Shown here: piece by piece, positions 59,076 to 64,000 of the stretch
Position numbering within the stretch: the first letter of the stretch is position 1
How the letters are laid out: the number at the start of each line of letters is the position of its first letter
Assembly: GCA_038501785.1 (NCBI GenBank)
Contig: JBAMJR010000040.1
Coordinates: 6,132,001 to 6,196,000, forward strand
Source: Myoxocephalus aenaeus
Lineage: Eukaryota > Chordata > Actinopteri > Perciformes > Cottidae
Length of the DNA stretch: 64,000 nucleotides
Direction of reading: 5' to 3'
Translations under genes and position numbers: made by a program
Notes under the pieces: generated by a model
Seen by the model: the letters and a program-made list of their open reading frames with translations, nothing else
Databases searched by the model: none
What the model was told of the DNA's origin: nothing

Positions 59076-61238
59076 AAAAACGTTATGATGTGGTTATAGG
59101 CGATACACTCTCAATGTTACAGTTACAGTATCTCTCATTGATTGTTTTTTTTACTTTTCCATTATTTTTGCCTTTATTAGATGGTGAGAGTGTAATTAGA
59201 GCCATGGGGAGTGAGAGAGCAACATTCAAAAAACATCCCCCACCGGAACTGAACATGCGGTTATATGCATCGATCTCTCTGTCTCTTTTCAAATCGCTCT
59301 GAACAAGAGCTCCATATGAAACTAGAATCCTATGAATTGACAGAAATGGTGTGCAGGATTTCCACTTTCAGACACTGCTGAGAGGTGATTTCTCTTTTTA
59401 AGTGTCTTGATATTGGTGCATTACCCACATCAGAGTGAATGCACATTACTTTGTACTTTTGCAGTGTGGAGTTCAAGGCCACACCAATTTCTCCCAGAAG
59501 TATGAGTTTTTCTTTCCTCCAGATCAGAGGAAAAGTAAATAACTACTTGATATTCTCTGGGGAAAGGAAACACATTGAAATTGCAAATAACTCTTTAAAC
59601 CTTGACCAGAATAAGTTAATAGCATAATTAAATGACTCACTAACTATAACAAAAGAGGAATTAATATCAAGTTACTGAAAACCAAACCAGGTGTTGCATC
59701 GACCAGTAGGTCTAAAGAAATCTGCTGAAGGTGAAGAATAGCAAGATCACAGAGGTCCATGTTAACACACAATCTCAGGACAGAGTTCCTCGCAATTGAT
59801 TACGCACCGCAGTCAGTCCACGTCGATGGTCCAACTTTCATGAAAGGTCACAATATCCACACATCTCAGAAAGGCGGAAACACACTGCTGCTGCTGCAGT
59901 GGATGAGTTATATTAAATTGACCCAGAGGACAGTGAGCCCTTGCTGCGCTAATAACTGCTCAGTGAAAAACACTGGAAATCAAAGCCTCAGTGAGGGACA
60001 CAAATGAATAAACATGTCTCTAAGTCAGTAAATTTGGTTTATGTGCGAAGAAGGACAAAAGGGGTATTTATGGGAAATCACATCAAAAGCAAAAGTGTTA
60101 CTGAATACACCTTCAGATGAAAGGTCAGAGAGGATATGTGGCAGCGTTGGACCCATTGTGATATGCAGAAGTTCCACTTTAAAGCCTCGTGATGATGGAT
60201 GTCGTTTTCATAGTTGTCAGCAGAAAGCCCTTTAAACGAGCCAGCGAACAACAGGTTGCATCTTTAATGCACCGGCTATTAATGTAGTGTAGGGTGTGGC
60301 GCGGCGGGAAGCCAGTAATAATCAATTTCCTGCTGCTGTAATCATAGCTCTCTGTAAGTTAATTAGCATCTGTTGAGTGTTGCGGAGAGGCGTCTGCAGA
60401 GTGGGAGCGGTGGTTAAAAAAAAGAGAAGTGTGGCGAGTGTGACACGGTCTCATGTCAGGGCTAGTAGATTAAGGCTAACATGAGTCATTGGGCGATGGA
60501 ACTAATGGTGCATCTGATATCTGATACATGTGATTCTGTGAGATCCAATCTGCAGCGCAGATGGACTTTGTCTCATCTGTCTTATCGCCCTCGTCTAGAT
60601 ACTGTCCAATGACTGTCCAGGGGGGGCTCCGAAGTATCAAACCTTATCTTAGAAAGTACATGAACATTCTCCTTTGCAAAGGATATTTAGTGAGCTGGAG
60701 TATATTAAAAAAACTCCACATGAAGAGGCACAAAGTGACGACTAATTTGTTGCTGACTGCAGGAGGTCTAATGCAGACAGTCGATCACATGGTTGGGAGT
60801 CAAACAGTCGAAAGGGCATCAAAAAGGGGGAGACACTCAAAGTGATTATCGATTGGCTGGTTAAACAACAAAATAACATCGGCAGTTGCTTTTAATTTCC
60901 TTTGGTGTGCTGACTTGTAGTCGATGTCTAGGATGGGTGTTACGTTCTTGAATCAGGGTTTTTTCTTCGATAACAAAATTATTCATTCTGACAAATACTT
61001 AATTTCTAATTTGATTGTTTATCAAAGCAACTTGTCAATGGTTCGGTTATGCTCGGCGGCGCCAGTGTTTGGTTGTAAAGTCAAATGATTTCTCGCTCTC
61101 AGTCTAACCTTTTGTAACCAAACCACCTCCGCACTATCGAAGTTGCCTTCCGACTTTTCAACTAAGCCCGCCATAGTGGAGCCTTTATCAATGCTACTTT
61201 CACATTCATGCTTGTTTGGCACATAGTCATCAAACCAA

Positions 61239-61270
61239 AAATGTGTGTCACAATGATGTGACACACATTT
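61239..61270. repeat. Perfect 13-bp inverted repeat, 6-base loop
   Basis: AAATGTGTGTCAC, AATGAT, GTGACACACATTT. A related but shorter palindrome (TGTGACAT, TTAAAT, ATGTCACA) lies at about 61354-61375. Confidence 0.9.
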
Positions 61271-63042
61271 ATAACCTCCCAACTATACTGTAACACCAGT
61301 AGAGAAATGGTTTTGGTTTTGTTCCAATAGACATTATTCATGATGTTGTGGCATGTGACATTTAAATATGTCACAGTAGGCAAAGCACAGGTGCAGTTAA
61401 TGAAGCCTAGAGTTGGTTCGGGCAAAGCGCTGACGTTGTGCTTCTGTTGGCCGATTAGCAACAGCCGTTTACAGCATCCAATCATATTGCGGCAGGAGTT
61501 CAGCACGGGTATCGGAACGTGAATCTTATTGATGTTACTTTGACGACCATGCCGACAAAGTTTGCTGCTACACCCTCCCAACCTCCGCCTTAAGTGGTAC
61601 TCGTGCTGTCGATGAGACTTAATGGCCATGCGTGTGTTTATTACGGGGGGGATTAGCGGACTATAAATGGCCTTTGCTAACGTAAGTGTCTCTGACTGAA
61701 ACAACATGAATAACAACTACACTGCGTTCACGTGTGCCACATGAAAGGCCCTGGTGTGGTGCATGCTGGTTCACTGGAATGGGGCCCGTAATAGAATGGA
61801 TCCATCAATAATGCTAATAGTTACACCTGTGCTTTTCCTGTTAGGATTTTTCATGATGTTCCGGTTATGTCAAAATGTCCGCCGTGAAAACGGCCCATGT
61901 ATTCTGTTGCAGCAGAGTTAATGAGTCCACATGACATTACTTGTCACGGCCACTGTTTATCTCATGTATTTTTAGTCACTGCTGTATTTCACTCTAATGA
62001 TGTTTACTATTTATTTTTTTGTTAATCTTGTTTATAATCTTTCATATTAGTTTCCCACTGGGACTGGTCTGTTGAGTGTAGTAGTATGAGGGCCCTCTCT
62101 GCCGGTTTGCAGTGTTTATGTTATCACCACTCAATCAAAATGAAGCCACTAGTCAAGCGTTCATGCAGCGTTCTCTTAAGTCAAATCTTACTTCAAATAA
62201 AATAAATGCGCTGAGAGCAATTCTAGTTTATAGGACGTGTATTAGGGCCATTGTAGGGGAAACATTTCTTTACAGAGAGGCGGGTAGTAGTCTGAAGTTT
62301 ACAAGAAAAAACCTATGAATATACGAATATTTGTTCAGATTAAAGTAGGAAATGTAATAAAAACTTTACCGGAAAAAAACTAATATTCTCTGAGATTACA
62401 AAGGTCACAATTTACAGGGGAAAAAGAAAACGCTGAATTTTTATTTATTTTTTTGTTCAGGAATCACATTGCTTCACTTTGCAAGGTTGGATCAACCTCA
62501 TCACACCACAGATGCCAGTGTTAAACACTGTGGTAACGTGAGCCACTGGGTGCAAAATAGTATAGTAAATAACACAGAAAGAGCAATTCGATATTTGAGA
62601 TAATTAGTTTTTTTCTTGTAAATTTACAACTTTAATCCCGTGAATTTTACGTTTATTTCTCAGAATATTCCCACCTTCTTCTGGCTTTACAATTTGATTT
62701 AGATTTTTTTTTCTTTTCTACAATGGCCCCAAGTAGCAAGTTTAAACACCACTGCTGTGCCAGTAATAAAGTGGTCTAAGGCATGGAGTAATGCAGTGGA
62801 CCCCATAAAAATAAACATTAGAGCGTTCCGACCCAATGCCAGAATGTTGTTGTTGTTCATTTGGTAATCAATGAAACGGTCACTGCGGGTGACACAACAA
62901 TGCCTATCATGGGAATAGGTTGTACTTCAATAAGTGAATTAAATTATAGTAAAATGAAACTGTTTCTAAGGACCAGCTGAGGATCCATTTATCTTCAATT
63001 CAACATGTATTAACCACATGTGTGGAAGGTCATTCAACTCAC

Positions 63043-63192
63043 CGTCTACACATGCCGGCCTCGCCCTGGTTGTGCCGGCGATCTGGCCTCTCCGGCAGGC
63101 GCAGCGGGCCGTCTGCCTCGCGATGGTCCGTCTGGGGACGCTGCTGTCCCTGTTGAGCATCACTATCTCGCAGGTTCCCACCGCCAACTGGC
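63043..63192 (-). CDS. tafa5: tafa5 coding exon, first part of the mature secreted chemokine-like domain
   Basis: This exon reads on the minus strand from an AG acceptor (TTCGACAG before 63192) to a GT donor (GTGAGT after 63043). It is 150 bp long, enters with two bases completing a split codon (phase 1) and leaves with one base of the next codon. It encodes QLAVGTCEIVMLNRDSS, then a basic stretch with PRRTIARQTARCACRRGQ and a PACVD end. The Cys of GTC, the CAC pair and the PAC Cys sit where TAFA5/FAM19A5 has them. TAFA proteins are small secreted brain-enriched ligands; that role is family knowledge, not visible here. It joins in frame to the exon at 52534-52661 (D then A-R-I across the junction). 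The signal-peptide exon is not in the window. Teleosts carry more than one tafa5 paralogue and I cannot say which this is. Confidence 0.94.
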
Positions 63193-64000
63193 CTGTCGAA
63201 CACAGCAGCGAGGAACAAAGTACGTCACATTAGCATAATGAGAGCGTAATGAACATATTGCAAAAGAGAAGCTGGTCCACAAAAGGTACAGCAACGGGCA
63301 GCCCGGGGAGAGAGGGCCATTTCTGCGGTCTGCATGGAAGTCTCATTTAAAATCTCAAATGGAAAAATGAGGAAGTGATTTCATAGCTTTACAGGCAGCA
63401 GGCTGGAGGGCTTCTTCAGTTTTACACAGCATGGCTGGCTGCTCTGTTAGTAAAAGTATCTCATAACGATTCTGTGGAAAACAAAGATCCTTCCAACAAT
63501 CTGATAAAAGGACATTTTCTATTTCGTTAGTCATGACTGCAAGTTAACAAGCCGGCCAGTCTAAAGCTCCATGAAAGTGGTGAAACATGGACCGGTGGCT
63601 GAAATTATGTGTGACTGACTCGGTTGACATGACAGCGGCTGCTGGGCCCTGTGGTCCTACAACGGACCAATTTTCAAATCTACTGAAACGGCAAATGGAC
63701 AGAATGTCTTAAAGTCATGAGCACCTTTGCTCAGAAACCACCGTGCTGTGAGTGCGCGCGCTATTCTTACATTTCGATCCAAGCAACAGAGAAATTACCG
63801 CAGAGTTCTCCAAGCACTTCAAATTGATGGATGACTCCATGGCCGAAGACCTGTAGCTAAGCAGGTTTTTTATTCATTTTAAGTTTGTCGGAATTTGATC
63901 TCTAAATTAATTAAAATACATGTGTTTTCGCTGCAAATGTACTACTTGGGAGGGGGGTAATTATAAATACAAGTTCTTAATCTTGATTATTTTATGTCAA
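63193..64000 (-). other. tafa5 upstream intron, partial
   Basis: This is intronic sequence 5' of the first recognised exon. I looked for a minus-strand exon ending in a Tyr-Cys-type signal-peptide end with a GT donor and found none. No repeat or open frame of note was seen. The upstream coding exon must lie beyond the right edge of the window. Confidence 0.6.

Larger units (their letters stand above)
52662..63042 (-). other. tafa5 intron, 10.4 kb
   Basis: This is the sequence between the two recognised tafa5 exons. It holds a hAT-like terminus at 53175, a G-run near 54250, a CA microsatellite (54402-54451), a GA microsatellite (55539-55598) followed by a GC-rich stretch, a dispersed-repeat fragment (58893-59075) and a hairpin at 61239-61270. 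Two blocks (about 56100-56260 and 60230-60400) look like conserved non-coding DNA: balanced base composition with TAAT-type homeodomain cores such as TTAATTAA and GTTAATTAGC. That is an impression only. No further exon was recognised on either strand. Confidence 0.8.

Noticed and set aside
61162..61716. 184-codon minus-strand frame in the tafa5 intron
   Set aside because: It has no domain, no signal peptide I would trust and no splice context. It runs through two palindromes and repeat-like sequence, so a chance frame is more likely.
63193..64000. Search for the tafa5 signal-peptide exon
   Set aside because: No minus-strand frame with a hydrophobic leader and a donor in the required phase was found, so it is placed outside the window.

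Overview
The window looks like genomic DNA from a percomorph-type teleost fish. It is AT-rich and mostly non-coding, with long CA/TG microsatellites, a tRNA-derived SINE, several hAT-type DNA transposons and a Ty3/Gypsy LTR element. The only host gene I can support is tafa5 (FAM19A5), a vertebrate secreted chemokine-like gene with long introns. No bacterial-style gene density, operon, CRISPR array or RNA gene is present.

Layout. 1-42,000 is a gene desert. It holds three related hAT elements (2551-4040, 9020-10613 inverted relative to 15949-17373), each with a perfect 8-bp target duplication. It also holds a hAT transposase relic (4194-4671), two shorter TIR elements (6723-7904 and 21130-21550), a SINE (26739-27010), and fragments of at least four dispersed repeat families that recur inside the window. 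42215-46342 is a degenerate Ty3/Gypsy retrotransposon with two LTRs, an ATAA target duplication, a large gag-protease deletion and an odd composite 3' end. 46343-52435 is intergenic sequence that lies 3' of tafa5.

52436-64000 is the 3' part of tafa5 on the minus strand. The exon at 63043-63192 carries the start of the mature secreted domain, the exon at 52534-52661 carries the cysteine-rich C-terminal half, and a very short last coding exon (52436-52468) probably follows a 65-bp intron. The two main exons are separated by a 10.4-kb intron with microsatellites and possible conserved non-coding blocks. The first exon with the signal peptide lies beyond the right edge.

The most useful observations are the terminal exon choice of tafa5, the duplicated leader and partial LTR at the 3' end of the Gypsy element, the three hAT copies that share one splice-flanked BED-like finger exon and one nested MITE, a perfect 14-bp-arm hairpin at 36972-37003, and a 50-bp perfect inverted copy of the window's left edge at 24972-25021. 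I found no convincing new gene system. Repeat-family identifications beyond within-window comparison are from memory and were not searched.
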